Assembly (NCBI RefSeq): GCF_003335505.1
Contig: NZ_QPEX01000010.1
Span: 930,001-994,000, forward strand
From: Bremerella cremea
GTDB lineage: Bacteria > Planctomycetota > Planctomycetia > Pirellulales > Pirellulaceae
Direction: 5' to 3'
DNA length: 64,000 nucleotides
The notes beneath the pieces are model-generated. The model saw nothing but the letters and a program-made list of their open reading frames with translations, was not told the origin of the DNA and ran no database searches. How positions within the stretch are numbered: position 1 is the first letter of the stretch; every line of letters starts with the position of its first letter. A program made the translations under genes and the position numbers. Of this stretch, positions 8,421-17,465 are shown piece after piece.

Positions 8421-9344
8421 ATGTACACAAATTCCATTCTCTTCGTCATGATCGCCTTTTGGGGCATTACCCTGGTAGGAATTGCCTTGGCATGGCGATC
8501 GATGCGTGCGTGGCAGATGGCTCGAGCGCGTTGGCTGAACCAGGAGGAAACCTCGGCAACGCGCGAAACCGACCTCCGCGATATGCCCTGGCTGAATCGA
8601 TGGCTTTATCGGGCAGGTTTTCGCAGCCAGGATGCGGCCCGCTGGTGGTGGATTTCGACCATACTCTTTGTTATCGGAGGCATAGCAACTGCAACCTTTT
8701 TCATTCTAAGCGGTGTGCAGACATTGATGATTCGCACAATCACCCTAGTGCCTGGGGGTACCGGGGAGGTCTTTTTACCGCTGGCCTACCTGGCACCTTG
8801 GTTCCTGGCAATCACTTTGGGTTTGGGACCGTGGCTACTGGTTCGTCAGAAGCGACGCGAACGCGTCCAGAAAATAGAACAAGACCTCCCCTTGGCAATG
8901 GAACTACTGGCCACCCTTAGCCAGGCCGGCCTTGGATTCGATGCATCACTTTCCCGCGTGATGGAGACACGTCTGGCGGGACGACCGCTGGGAATGGAAC
9001 TCCGCAGTTACCAGGGGGACATCCTATCGGGGCGAACGCGCTCAGAATGCCTGCGCCGCCTGGCATGGCGAGCTGACGTGCCAGGCCTTTCGATTCTGAC
9101 TTCCGCGTTGGTTCAAGCCGATCAAGTCGGCATGGGCATTTCAGATGTCCTACGACGCCAGGCGGACGACCTCCGATCGCGACGAAGGGAACGAGCCAAT
9201 ATGTTTGCCATGGGGCTGGCAACCAAACGAATGTTTCCGCTGGTCGTCTGTTTTTTGCCAGGCCTTTTTGTCTGGACGCTAGGGCCCGTATTCATCCAGT
9301 TGATCCAGATGGCGGATACATTCACGCAGGTACGGAATTTTTAG
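8421..9344 (+). CDS. tadC: TadC inner-membrane platform protein (T2SSF domain)
   Basis: This is the second T2SSF platform protein: N-terminal helix, then two central helices (WWWISTILFVIGGIATATFF and a second near residue 125), cytoplasmic domain with EQDLPLAMELLATLSQAGLGFD and LTSALVQADQVGMGISDVLRRQ, and a C-terminal helix (FPLVVCFLPGLFVWTLG). It starts 1 nt after the tadB stop, and its stop overlaps the next GTG start, indicating tight coupling. Confidence 0.85.
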   Translation: MYTNSILFVMIAFWGITLVGIALAWRSMRAWQMARARWLNQEETSATRETDLRDMPWLNRWLYRAGFRSQDAARWWWISTILFVIGGIATATFFILSGVQTLMIRTITLVPGGTGEVFLPLAYLAPWFLAITLGLGPWLLVRQKRRERVQKIEQDLPLAMELLATLSQAGLGFDASLSRVMETRLAGRPLGMELRSYQGDILSGRTRSECLRRLAWRADVPGLSILTSALVQADQVGMGISDVLRRQADDLRSRRRERANMFAMGLATKRMFPLVVCFLPGLFVWTLGPVFIQLIQMADTFTQVRNF

Positions 9345-9757
9345 TGTCTTCTACCGTGCAACTAATTGATCGCGAGACAGAAGAAGTCGTTATCCCTCGC
9401 TTGCTTTTAGCGACTTCTTTTTGGAAACGCTTTTGCGGGCTGCAAGGTGCCGCCCCATTGGCTCCGGAGGAAGGCCTGTTGCTGGCTCCTTGCCGCTCGA
9501 TACATACTCACTTCCTACGCTTCTCTCTGGATATCTTCTTTTGCTCGGCGGAAGGAGTCGTGCTATCACAGCACCTCGATGCCAGACCCTGGCTCTGCAT
9601 CGCCTCGAATCGCCAGGCACACTTTGTCGTCGAGACGCTGGCCCAATATCCTCCGCGACTTCATGTCGGACAGAATGTCTTGCTAGCGAGCGATCGCAAG
9701 GACTTTTCCGCAAACCATCGAGTATTGCCTCCCTCTTTATGGCGACAAACCGCTTGA
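9344..9757 (+). CDS. DUF192 family protein embedded in the tad operon
   Basis: The sequence has the DUF192 signatures: RFCGLQGAAPLAPEEGLLLAPCRSIHT, then FLRFSLDIFFCSAEGVVLS and a C-terminal VVETL...GQNVLL. The family fold is small and mostly beta; its biochemical role is not established. There is no signal peptide, whereas many DUF192 proteins are exported. The GTG start overlaps the tadC stop, so it is a genuine operon member between platform protein and secretin rather than a neighbour by chance. Length 137 is typical. Confidence 0.8.
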   Translation: MSSTVQLIDRETEEVVIPRLLLATSFWKRFCGLQGAAPLAPEEGLLLAPCRSIHTHFLRFSLDIFFCSAEGVVLSQHLDARPWLCIASNRQAHFVVETLAQYPPRLHVGQNVLLASDRKDFSANHRVLPPSLWRQTA

Positions 9758-9758
9758 T

Positions 9759-9774
9759 TTCCGATTGATCGGAA
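9759..9774. promoter_or_regulatory. Inverted repeat between DUF192 gene and secretin
   Basis: TTCCGAT (9759-9765) and ATCGGAA (9768-9774) form a perfect 7-bp dyad two nt after the DUF192 stop. No T-run follows. It lies at the start of the only sizeable gap (about 150 nt) inside the tad locus, so it may belong to an internal promoter region or to an RNA-processing hairpin. Confidence 0.35.
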
Positions 9775-9836
9775 TAAATGGTCTGGATTGATCATGACGA
9801 TTAAGACGATACGTTGTGGTGTTACTCTTCAGTAGC

Positions 9837-9850
9837 ACGCAAAGGTGTTT
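9837..9850 (+). repeat. ACGCAAAGGT element, copy upstream of secretin
   Basis: ACGCAAAGGTGTTT matches the element upstream of the pilin (63-76) with one mismatch. Both precede a tad-locus gene by about 60-80 nt, and each is followed within 20 nt by TGCATG. Confidence 0.35.
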
Positions 9851-9911
9851 CAAAATTCTCTCCATGCATGGGTTGCCCCTACATGGACTTTCTCGAACCA
9901 GGTTTGGCTCG

Positions 9912-11750
9912 ATGATGCGTGCGCTTCTATTGATCATATTGCTGGCATGGCCACTTATCGCGAATGCCCAAACGCGGCAACCGTTGGTGCATGAATTTGC
10001 CAGCCCTACCCAGGCACCGATTGTGCGTCTGGCTCAAGCCACTGATCGCCCGATTGAAGTTGCCCAGCCTCCGCGTCTCCCTGAACAGGCACCTCCCCAG
10101 CCAGGGGTCGACCGTCTGCAACGACTGGAAACGCTCCCGCCGGGACTACAGCAGCCTCAGCCGACAGAAGCCTTACAGAAAACGTACGGGCAATTTATTC
10201 AGGGAACCATCGACCCTGAAAACACTCTGACGGTTGTCGAGGGACGCCCTCGTATTTTGGTGTTTAAAGAAACACCGATTCGGGTCTACCTGCCGGATGA
10301 TCAAGTTGCTACGTACCAGGTCATCTCCAACAAAGAGATTTCAATTGTCGGGGTTCGACGTGGCACGACGGTTCTGAATATCTGGGTTGCCGATCCCTCG
10401 CAGCCAAGTGGCCAGCGTGTGTTGAGCTATCTGATTCGCGTGCAACCCGATGTTGAGGCGGCCCAGTACTTGTCCGCCACCTATGCAAATCTATCCAACG
10501 AGATCAACCAGGCCTTTCCTAATAGCTATGTTGAGTTGAAGTTCGTTGGAAACCAATTGATTGTTCAAGGTCAGGCACAAGACGCCTTGGAGGCCGTGCG
10601 TATCCTACAAGTAGTTGCCGCCAACGCGCCCCGTGCGGCATCTCGTCCCACAATTCGGGAAGGGGATGTTGTGCTCCAGACCAACTATGTCCCAGGCACC
10701 GTCACCGACAACGTCAATCGGGAGCAAATCGATGCTATTAGTCAGCAATTGCGGCAAGCTAATATTATCAACCTGCTACAAATCCCGGGTGATCAGCAGG
10801 TAATGCTGAAGGTGACCGTTGCAGAAGTTAACCGCAGCGCGGCACGAAGCATCGGGATGGACTTTTCCGTTGCCAACAGTGCGGGAACGATTTTTCGACA
10901 AACGACCGCTGGGATTCTCTCCAATGGCCTTACCACTGGTTCCACTGCCGGTAACGTTCTCGCCTCTTTGGATGGAGGGCAAGTGAATCTGGCCATTCGC
11001 GCCTTGCGTCAGATGAACCTGGCAAAATCGTTGGCAGAACCAACTCTCACCACGCTCAATGGACAAACCGCCAGTTTTAGCGCTGGGGGCGAGTTCCCGG
11101 TCCCTTCTGCGGTGATAACCAATGGTGGTTCGGCACAAAGCGTTCAGTTTGTGCCTTTTGGTGTCCAACTGAACTTCACGCCAAATATCGTCGACCGTGA
11201 CCGCATTCGCTTGGTCGTCAATGCCACGGTCAGCAGCCGAGACGAAAGCTTGGGAACGAGCGTGGGGGGAAATGCGTCAGCAGGGGGTACCAGTGTGTCC
11301 GGGTTGCAATCGAACGATTTCAGCACGACGGTCGAGCTTCGTGAAGGACAAACGTTGGCGGTTGCCGGCCTGATTCAGCACAATTTTGGGGCAGACGGGA
11401 AGCGAATCCCCTTCTGGGGAGACCTTCCATTTATTGGCAACACCGGAGGTTTGAACAACACCTCTGCGGATGAACAAGAGTTGGTCGTGCTGATTACGCC
11501 TCAACTTGTTCATCCCATCGACGCATGCGAAGGGCCACCACTGCCAGGGGAAGATATGCATGAACCCAACGACATTGAGTTCTTTCTACTCAATCGCCTA
11601 GAAAGCCGGCATTCCCAAGGATACCGAAGCCCGGTGCGAACCGACCATCAACGTCAGCATGTGGGAAATCATTGCGATGAATGCCAGTTCCTGATTGGCC
11701 CATCAGGTCGAGCATTCGATTGCTGTCGTCAACCCATATTGGCCAAGTAA
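9912..11750 (+). CDS. cpaC: Flp pilus secretin (CpaC/RcpA) with Cys-rich C-terminal tail
   Basis: The outer-membrane channel of the tad system. From the ATG at 9912 there is a clean signal peptide (RALLLIILLAWPLIANAQ). Then come the CpaC N-terminal domain (ILVFKETPIRVYLPDDQVATY...GTTVLNIW), a BON-like domain (VELKFVGNQLIVQGQA) and the secretin domain (QVMLKVTVAEVNRSAARSIGMDF, LAEPTLTTLNGQTASFSAGGEF, VPFGVQLNFTP, LREGQTLAVAGL, PFWGDLPFIG, ELVVLITPQLV). After the secretin domain about 75 residues continue with EPNDIEFFLLNRLE and a four-Cys tail containing HCDECQF and DCC. An upstream in-frame start at 9816 would bury the signal peptide, so it is rejected. An internal Pro/Gln-rich spacer follows the signal. 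Confidence 0.9.
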   Translation: MMRALLLIILLAWPLIANAQTRQPLVHEFASPTQAPIVRLAQATDRPIEVAQPPRLPEQAPPQPGVDRLQRLETLPPGLQQPQPTEALQKTYGQFIQGTIDPENTLTVVEGRPRILVFKETPIRVYLPDDQVATYQVISNKEISIVGVRRGTTVLNIWVADPSQPSGQRVLSYLIRVQPDVEAAQYLSATYANLSNEINQAFPNSYVELKFVGNQLIVQGQAQDALEAVRILQVVAANAPRAASRPTIREGDVVLQTNYVPGTVTDNVNREQIDAISQQLRQANIINLLQIPGDQQVMLKVTVAEVNRSAARSIGMDFSVANSAGTIFRQTTAGILSNGLTTGSTAGNVLASLDGGQVNLAIRALRQMNLAKSLAEPTLTTLNGQTASFSAGGEFPVPSAVITNGGSAQSVQFVPFGVQLNFTPNIVDRDRIRLVVNATVSSRDESLGTSVGGNASAGGTSVSGLQSNDFSTTVELREGQTLAVAGLIQHNFGADGKRIPFWGDLPFIGNTGGLNNTSADEQELVVLITPQLVHPIDACEGPPLPGEDMHEPNDIEFFLLNRLESRHSQGYRSPVRTDHQRQHVGNHCDECQFLIGPSGRAFDCCRQPILAK

Positions 11751-11783
11751 TTCCACGCTGCCCTACCCCGACAAAGTAGTTTC

Positions 11784-12317
11784 ATGATGATCCAAACTCG
11801 AAACAATGCCTGGCTATTGCTGCTGTTTGGCATTTGCCTTTGGCAAACAGGGTGCTGCTCGAAGTGTGGTAGCCCCTTTTGCTGGGATCGCTGCGCCGAC
11901 ATTCCTGCTGGAGCCATCCCGCAACCACTGGGAACCTACGGCTGCGGTTGGCAGAATGCCCAAACCACTGCAGCCCAAAGGGATATGCTGACGATCTATC
12001 AGGCTGAATGGATTGGTGCCTCGACCGACCTGGGCCCCTATGGCAAGCGGCATATGACCGACCTTCCCACGCTTGCGATGCAGTTGGGAGAGCCGATTGT
12101 GGTTGAAATGTCAGAGAATCACGAACTCGACCAACAACGTTTGACCTACATCCAAGAAGTGTTGTCCAAGACCGACTTCCCTCAGCCTGAGCAGTGGGTC
12201 GTTCTCGGGTATGCCAAAGCGGAACCGATGTATGGCATCGAGGCAGAAGGGGTCGCCAGTACCTACCTCGGTGGCTCTCAGATCCGTGCCTCCAACAACT
12301 CCGCGATTGGCTACTAA
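11784..12317 (+). CDS. Hypothetical Cys-rich lipoprotein of the tad locus
   Basis: A signal peptide with lipobox-like QTGC near residue 25 suggests a lipid-anchored protein. The mature N-terminus is Cys-rich (CCSKCGSPFCWDRCAD), followed by about 140 residues including VVLGYAKAEPMYGIEAEGV. I do not recognise a family. It lies between the secretin and the TPR lipoprotein, 33 nt after the secretin, so a pilotin-like or outer-membrane accessory role is possible but only inferred from position. Confidence 0.6.
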   Translation: MMIQTRNNAWLLLLFGICLWQTGCCSKCGSPFCWDRCADIPAGAIPQPLGTYGCGWQNAQTTAAQRDMLTIYQAEWIGASTDLGPYGKRHMTDLPTLAMQLGEPIVVEMSENHELDQQRLTYIQEVLSKTDFPQPEQWVVLGYAKAEPMYGIEAEGVASTYLGGSQIRASNNSAIGY

Positions 12318-12327
12318 GGGGAACCGC

Positions 12328-13023
12328 ATGTTACGCTTGGGATGGTTACCTTTGGTTCTGGCTCTGTTGGCGTCGTGCGGGTGCAAGACCTGGGGCTCGG
12401 CAACATCACTTATGCCGTCCTTACCCAAGTCACTCGTTGAGTCCCCTAGCGATCCACAAGACAAGCGAGCCGAAGCCTGTATCGTGACCGCACAAACCCT
12501 TCACCAGGAAGGGCACTATCTGGAAGCGGCCAAGCTGTTGGAAAAAGCCCAGGCAGAGAGTCCCCAACGGTACGACTATGCCCGCCATCTGGCAGTTCTG
12601 TACGACGAATTACACATGCCAGAGGAAGCAGAACAAGCGTTTCACGCTGCACTGGCAAAGCATCCCAACGATGCTGATCTGCGCAATGATTTCGGATACT
12701 TCTATTTTCGCCAGGGCAATAACACCCAGGCCGAACAAGAATTTCGAGCCGCGCTCGCCATTGCCCCCACCCATCAACACGCACAAACGAACTTGGCACG
12801 GACCTTATTTAGGCAAAACCGCCTAGAAGAAGCCCACCGAGCTTTTGCGAAAGTGGTGGGACCAGCGGCCGCACATCAAAACATGGGAGTGCTGTTAGCT
12901 CAAGAAGGTCGGGATGTGGAAGCACGCCAGGCCTTCCAAGAGGCACTAAAAGCGAATCCCAATCTAGAAAACTCAAGAGAGTTTCTCGCTGGCCTCGATC
13001 GCGTCTCGTTGCAAACGCGTTAG
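12328..13023 (+). CDS. TPR lipoprotein, TadD-like
   Basis: Starting at ATG 12328, preceded by AAGGGG, the protein has a lipoprotein signal (LVLALLASCGC) and then tandem tetratricopeptide repeats: LEKAQAESPQRYDYARHLAVLYDELHMPEEAEQAFHAAL, NDADLRNDFGYFYFRQGNNTQAEQEFRAALAIAP, and two more. TadD is the TPR lipoprotein needed with the secretin in tad systems, and this is the last gene of the locus. An upstream start at 12211 would overlap the preceding lipoprotein gene and hide the signal peptide. Confidence 0.8.
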   Translation: MLRLGWLPLVLALLASCGCKTWGSATSLMPSLPKSLVESPSDPQDKRAEACIVTAQTLHQEGHYLEAAKLLEKAQAESPQRYDYARHLAVLYDELHMPEEAEQAFHAALAKHPNDADLRNDFGYFYFRQGNNTQAEQEFRAALAIAPTHQHAQTNLARTLFRQNRLEEAHRAFAKVVGPAAAHQNMGVLLAQEGRDVEARQAFQEALKANPNLENSREFLAGLDRVSLQTR

Positions 13024-13428
13024 AGTCGCCCAGACGTCAATTTTGCCAGAGCCTTCTTTTTTATCCCTATCGGTTGGGTAGAAGAAAGAAGAACTCTATC
13101 CCCACCACCTCCCGTTACAATGCCCTTCTCGAACCAGACGCGATCGATCTTTCTTGAGAACGGTGCCACTAATCCAGCAGGTCGCTCGGCAGACACGAAT
13201 TGAAGGGGATTCATCCGCTACTGGTTGGAATCGCCTTCTGTTTAGCCACACAATTCGGGCAGCCGTAGGTCGCGGAGCAGTTCGCGTTGACTCGCATGAG
13301 GATATACGTCCATCTGTCGTTAGTGACGAGACATTAATCTTCCAGAGCAGTTCCTGATCTTAGCGTTTATACCCCGGCGACGACTGGTTTCGCGAATTTC
13401 ATTGTTTGCCGGATAATACAATCAGGTA
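13024..13428. other. Intergenic region between convergent genes
   Basis: A 405-nt gap between the end of the tad operon and the stop of the metal ATPase. Only short, uncharacteristic ORFs occur in it. A loose CTTCTTTTTT / AGAAGAAAGAAG pairing at about 13053-13090 is the only terminator-like structure seen, and it is weak. Confidence 0.4.
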
Positions 13429-15279
13429 TTAAAGGTCATGGATTACCTTGGGAGGGAAAGCGGCTCGCAAGGCGTTCAGTACTGCGGCGACATCGATGAC
13501 CTCTTGCAGGATGGCACCGGCAACTGGCGTTAGGTATCCCGATGCAGCGAAACCCATTCCAAGCAAACTGAGTGCCATACCACCGACGGCACTCTGAAGG
13601 GCAATCGTTCGCATGCGACGGCTGATGTGCATGAACTCGTCGACTTTGGTAAGGGAATTGTCCATCACGACAACGCCGGCTGCTTCTGCAGTCACGTCAC
13701 TATTTTGTCCGATCGCCATTCCGACCGTCGCGGCCATCATCGCAGGTGCGTCATTGATCCCATCCCCCACATACAACGTCTTCGCCTCAGCTGTTTCCTT
13801 ACGGACAATGGCCAGTTTCTCTTCGGGACTCTGTTCCGCATAGATCTCTGTGATACCCACTTGATCGGCCAAGTAGCGAACTTCCGCTTCGCGATCCCCT
13901 GATAGAATCATGATGCGATTAAACTGATGCTGAGGAGCGAGATGCTTTACGAACGAACGGCTATCCGATCGCGGCGCATCACGGAATCGAAACGCGGCGG
14001 CGAAACGGTTGTCGATTGCGACCACACACTCTAGACCTCCAGCGATTGGCGGAAGTTGATCGAGTCCGGAGATCTTCTGCGAAGCGAGCTTGTTGCGGCT
14101 GGTAATTTGTAACGAATGCCCAGCAACGTTCCCCCTCAAGCCTTGTCCTGGCTGCTCACTAACTTCAGTTGCTTCGGGTAACACGATTCCCGCTTTACTA
14201 GCGGCCGAAAGAACAGCGATCGCTAAGGGGTGTTTCGAGTAACGCTCTAAACTAGCGACAAGCGTCAAAACCTCATGTGGGTCGTGGCCGGGAGCGATCA
14301 ACTTTTCAGTAAGCGACGGTTCACCATAAGTCAACGTCCCAGTCTTATCGAAAATCGCTGTGCGGCATGCGGCAATCTGTTCTAGCACGATAGGGCTTTT
14401 GACAATGATCGCGCGGCGTGCACAAAGCGATATCGAACCAATGATGGCAACCGGAATTCCGATCAATAGTGGACAAGGCGTCGCGATCACCAACACCGAT
14501 AGAAAACGAATCGACTCGCCACTGATCGCCCAGGCCAGAAAAGCAATTGCCAACGCCACCGGCGTGTAGATTGCACCTAGCCGATCGCCCAAACGCTGTA
14601 AGTTCGGGCGTTTCGCTTCGGATTCACGCATCACTTCCATGATTTTGGCATAACGCGAATCGGCAGCAAGCTTGGTTGCGCGAATAGTCAAAGCCGATTC
14701 ACCGTTGATGGCGCCCGAGATTACTTTTGAGCCCGATGTCTTGGTGATCTGAAAAGGCTCGCCGGTCAAGTAGGATTCATCCATAACTCCGCGACCTTCA
14801 ATCACGACACCATCTACAGGGCAGATGTCGTGCGGAAAGATAACCAACGTGTCGTCGACAACCACGTCGTGCAAATCGATATCGACAATCTCGGAACCAC
14901 GTTTTCTATGAGCAACCGACGGCATACGCTTGGCCAGCGCCGCCAGTACCGAAGATGCACTGCGAAGCGCATACGCTTCCAATGCTTCGCCTCCAGAGAG
15001 CATCAACACGATAATCGATCCAGCAAGATACTCCCCCAGTAATACCGAGGTGATGATAGAAATCCCCCCCAGCAAGTCCGAGCCAAATTCTCGCTGGAGC
15101 AGCTTTCGTAACAAGTCTACAAGTAGAGGCAAACCACCAACAACCAGCGTGGTCAGCAGCGGCAAATCGCTTGTTGCGGCGGTGGTCTGAACACCAAATC
15201 GCAGCAGCAGGTGTAGAAGAATTGCTAAAATGGCAAAGGCCGCGATGCCGAGCGACTTTCGGTTCCACCAGTTGACCAT
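13429..15279 (-). CDS. P1B-type heavy-metal transporting ATPase without N-terminal metal-binding domain
   Basis: The protein would pump a transition-metal cation across the inner membrane using ATP. Motifs in order: actuator domain [10 protein letters not shown] (TGE), intramembrane CPx motif ATPCPLLIG, phosphorylation site DKTGTLT, an HP-type motif YSKHPLAI, and [10 protein letters not shown] in the hinge. The CPx form ATPCPLL and the final helix [19 protein letters not shown] place it near the Zn/Cd/Co group rather than copper, but the substrate is not certain. No HMA (GMxCxxC) or His-rich N-terminal domain is present. The ATG at 15279 puts the first membrane helix near the N-terminus; the frame stays open to 15504, but that extension (Ser/Arg-rich) looks non-coding. 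About 616 residues. Confidence 0.85.
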   Translation of the reverse strand: MVNWWNRKSLGIAAFAILAILLHLLLRFGVQTTAATSDLPLLTTLVVGGLPLLVDLLRKLLQREFGSDLLGGISIITSVLLGEYLAGSIIVLMLSGGEALEAYALRSASSVLAALAKRMPSVAHRKRGSEIVDIDLHDVVVDDTLVIFPHDICPVDGVVIEGRGVMDESYLTGEPFQITKTSGSKVISGAINGESALTIRATKLAADSRYAKIMEVMRESEAKRPNLQRLGDRLGAIYTPVALAIAFLAWAISGESIRFLSVLVIATPCPLLIGIPVAIIGSISLCARRAIIVKSPIVLEQIAACRTAIFDKTGTLTYGEPSLTEKLIAPGHDPHEVLTLVASLERYSKHPLAIAVLSAASKAGIVLPEATEVSEQPGQGLRGNVAGHSLQITSRNKLASQKISGLDQLPPIAGGLECVVAIDNRFAAAFRFRDAPRSDSRSFVKHLAPQHQFNRIMILSGDREAEVRYLADQVGITEIYAEQSPEEKLAIVRKETAEAKTLYVGDGINDAPAMMAATVGMAIGQNSDVTAEAAGVVVMDNSLTKVDEFMHISRRMRTIALQSAVGGMALSLLGMGFAASGYLTPVAGAILQEVIDVAAVLNALRAAFPPKVIHDL

Positions 15280-16168
15280 CTGACTAGCCGATTCCTTGGA
15301 CGGGTTAGTTTTCTCGGATCTGCCTGAGCGTGGAGATTCGGTAGCATGGGTCAAGGGGCTGCATCCTCTATCATTTGAAGCAACGTGCGTTCTACTTCCT
15401 CTGCCAGATCCCTGAACTAAAGCGAATCGAACCGATGGATGGCTGAGCACGTAACTCGACACTGATCGATTCCGATTCGCCGCCAAGCATGCCTGACGAG
15501 CCATCTTTCATTGTCAGGATATGCGAAATTGATTCTCGTTGACATGCTACCGCCAGTGATTTATCGATCTCTCAATCTGCACTTACGATTCGTACTGCGT
15601 CAACCTCCCTCTGACGACGTCAAAGCGGTGCGGGAGTTAGCTCCCAGACAAGCCACTGGCAGCCAACGGATGGATTGATGCATGGATTCCTTGCGCATAC
15701 ACCCATAAGCCTCGTTGCGAATCGATCGTAGCCTGAGTTTCGGCAATCAAAGTTTGAGACACTCGTAAATCGCCGCTAAGAGATCCGTGGAACGTTCAAA
15801 AAAGACGCTTATCGAATGGCGTCTGCGTGGTAGAAAAACGTTGCCCCTGGCTGAATTCTGTAGAATCGAATGAAGGATCGTGAGCCAGCGTCCTTTGTTA
15901 AGCAATCGCAATCGGCCTACAGAAAACGCCGTTGTGAAGCGTCAATAGCTGCGGGCCAGTCGTATCTGGCGATGCGAACATCTAGCAAACCCCGCAGCAA
16001 GATTGCGTATGAGTCTCAGTCCCAATTCGGTTGGTCAGGACCTTTAAGACGGTGGAATCTGTTTCTGGAGTATCTCCAAACACAATCTCGACGCACGGTC
16101 GGCAGAGTTCGTAAACTATGCCCGACCGTTTGCCGAGTCAACGTTGTTGTGCCGTTGTTTACTACGTT
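15280..16168. other. Long intergenic region with one inverted repeat
   Basis: About 890 nt between the ATPase start and the superoxide dismutase stop. No convincing gene: the longest open frame (15870-16172, plus strand) has no family resemblance and no ribosome site. One strong inverted repeat, ACGGTCGGCA (16095-16104) with TGCCCGACCGT (16119-16129), lies 40 nt beyond the dismutase stop. It could be the 3' hairpin of that transcript, although no T-run follows. Confidence 0.4.
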
Positions 16169-16873
16169 CTAGCGATTGGCTTTTGCGAACAACTCATTCA
16201 CAAAATCCCAGTTCACAACGTTCCACCAAGCATCCACATAGCCGCCGCGCAGGTTCTGATATTTGAGATAATAGGCATGTTCCCAGACGTCGACGCCGAG
16301 AATTGGCGTCTTGCCTTGCGAGACCGGCGTATCTTGATTGGGGGTTGAAATAACTTCCAACTTGCCATTATCACCTACGACAAGCCAAGCCCATCCGCTC
16401 CCAAATTGACCTCCGGCCTTCGCCGCAAACTCCTTCTGGAAGTTCTCAAAACTCCCAAAGGTCTTGTTGATAGCGTCCCCCACTCTTCCCTTGTCTTGTT
16501 TGCCACCATCCGGGGTCATCATTTGCCAGAATAGCGAATGGTTCAGATGCCCGCCTCCGTTGTTACGTACTGCGGTGCGAATCGATTCGGGAACGGCATC
16601 GAGGTTGGCCAGTAGCTTCTCAAGGGGCATTTCCTGTAATTCAGGGTGCTCGGCCAGGGCCGCGTTTAGCTTATTCACATACCCTTGATGATGCTTGTCG
16701 TGATGGATTTCCATTGTCTTGGCATCAATGTATGGCTCTAACGCGTCAAACGCGTAGGGCAGCGGCGGCAAGGTGGCCTCAGCCGCAAAGGCAATATTCG
16801 TAAAAGATCCGGAAGCCGCCATCACTCCAGCCGTACCTGCCAATGCCAGGAACTTTCGGCGATCAAAATTCAT
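16169..16873 (-). CDS. Tat-exported Fe/Mn superoxide dismutase
   Basis: Converts superoxide to oxygen and hydrogen peroxide. Family residues are clear: first metal His in [16 protein letters not shown], second in [13 protein letters not shown], and the Asp/His pair in [19 protein letters not shown], with GSGWAWLV between. Fe and Mn forms cannot be separated by eye. Unlike most bacterial SodA/SodB it has a Tat-type leader, [20 protein letters not shown], ending near AFAAEA, so it should act outside the cytoplasm. The start at 16873 has GGAGA upstream and puts RR at residues 4-5; the longer frame to 16936 would spoil the signal. Confidence 0.92.
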   Translation of the reverse strand: MNFDRRKFLALAGTAGVMAASGSFTNIAFAAEATLPPLPYAFDALEPYIDAKTMEIHHDKHHQGYVNKLNAALAEHPELQEMPLEKLLANLDAVPESIRTAVRNNGGGHLNHSLFWQMMTPDGGKQDKGRVGDAINKTFGSFENFQKEFAAKAGGQFGSGWAWLVVGDNGKLEVISTPNQDTPVSQGKTPILGVDVWEHAYYLKYQNLRGGYVDAWWNVVNWDFVNELFAKANR

Positions 16874-17465
16874 CAGGAAATCTCCAGGGGTAAAATCCGG
16901 GGGGGAAACGAACAGAACGGCCTGCATTGCCGTCAAGTTGTCATGTTTTTTTGTTGGTGCAGGAATTCAAACCTCGATTCCATCCGAAATGCCGCAAATT
17001 ATGAGGCGTTCATGGGTCGCCCATGCTTAATTGCTAGTGCAAACATCAATAATACGGACGACCCTAAGGATGTGTTCACTCAGGGCTTGCTTGCCCCTCT
17101 GCTTAATTCCTGCCAACGAAGTAGCATTTACCTTCTCATCTTCTCCGAGAGGAAACAAGTCGGGGGCATGATCGTTAGATCGTGCGGCCTGATTATCTCC
17201 TTTTCTGCGCAACACAGGCCGCAAAATTCGATGACACACCTCGGTAACACCGCGCCGGGCACCGAACGAGCAGATGGAACAATCGAAATGCAACGTTGCA
17301 GACCACGGTCAGGCAACTTGCTCGCGCAGAAGCCGAGGTCTATTGGGCGAGCAGACCGACGGCATGGTTCGAGGAATTCCGATACGGGTCAATCGCAGAC
17401 AATTATCGCCGCCTGGAAACTCTCCCTTGATGTCTGCGCAAAGTGCGAACGAGACTACGGAACGC
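16874..17465. other. Intergenic region without supported gene
   Basis: About 590 nt between the superoxide dismutase start and the SMP-30 gene stop. A plus-strand frame of 190 codons (16943-17515) runs through it, but its composition (Ser/Arg/Cys-rich, no domain, no ribosome site) and its overlap with the end of a good gene argue against translation. No repeat or terminator recognised. Confidence 0.4.

Noticed and set aside
15280..15504. N-terminal extension of the metal ATPase
   Set aside because: The frame is open, but residues are Ser/Arg-rich with no metal-binding motif and there is a better start at 15279.
15870..16172. 100-codon plus-strand frame in the long gap
   Set aside because: No family resemblance or ribosome site; overlaps the dismutase stop and contains the inverted repeat at 16095-16129.
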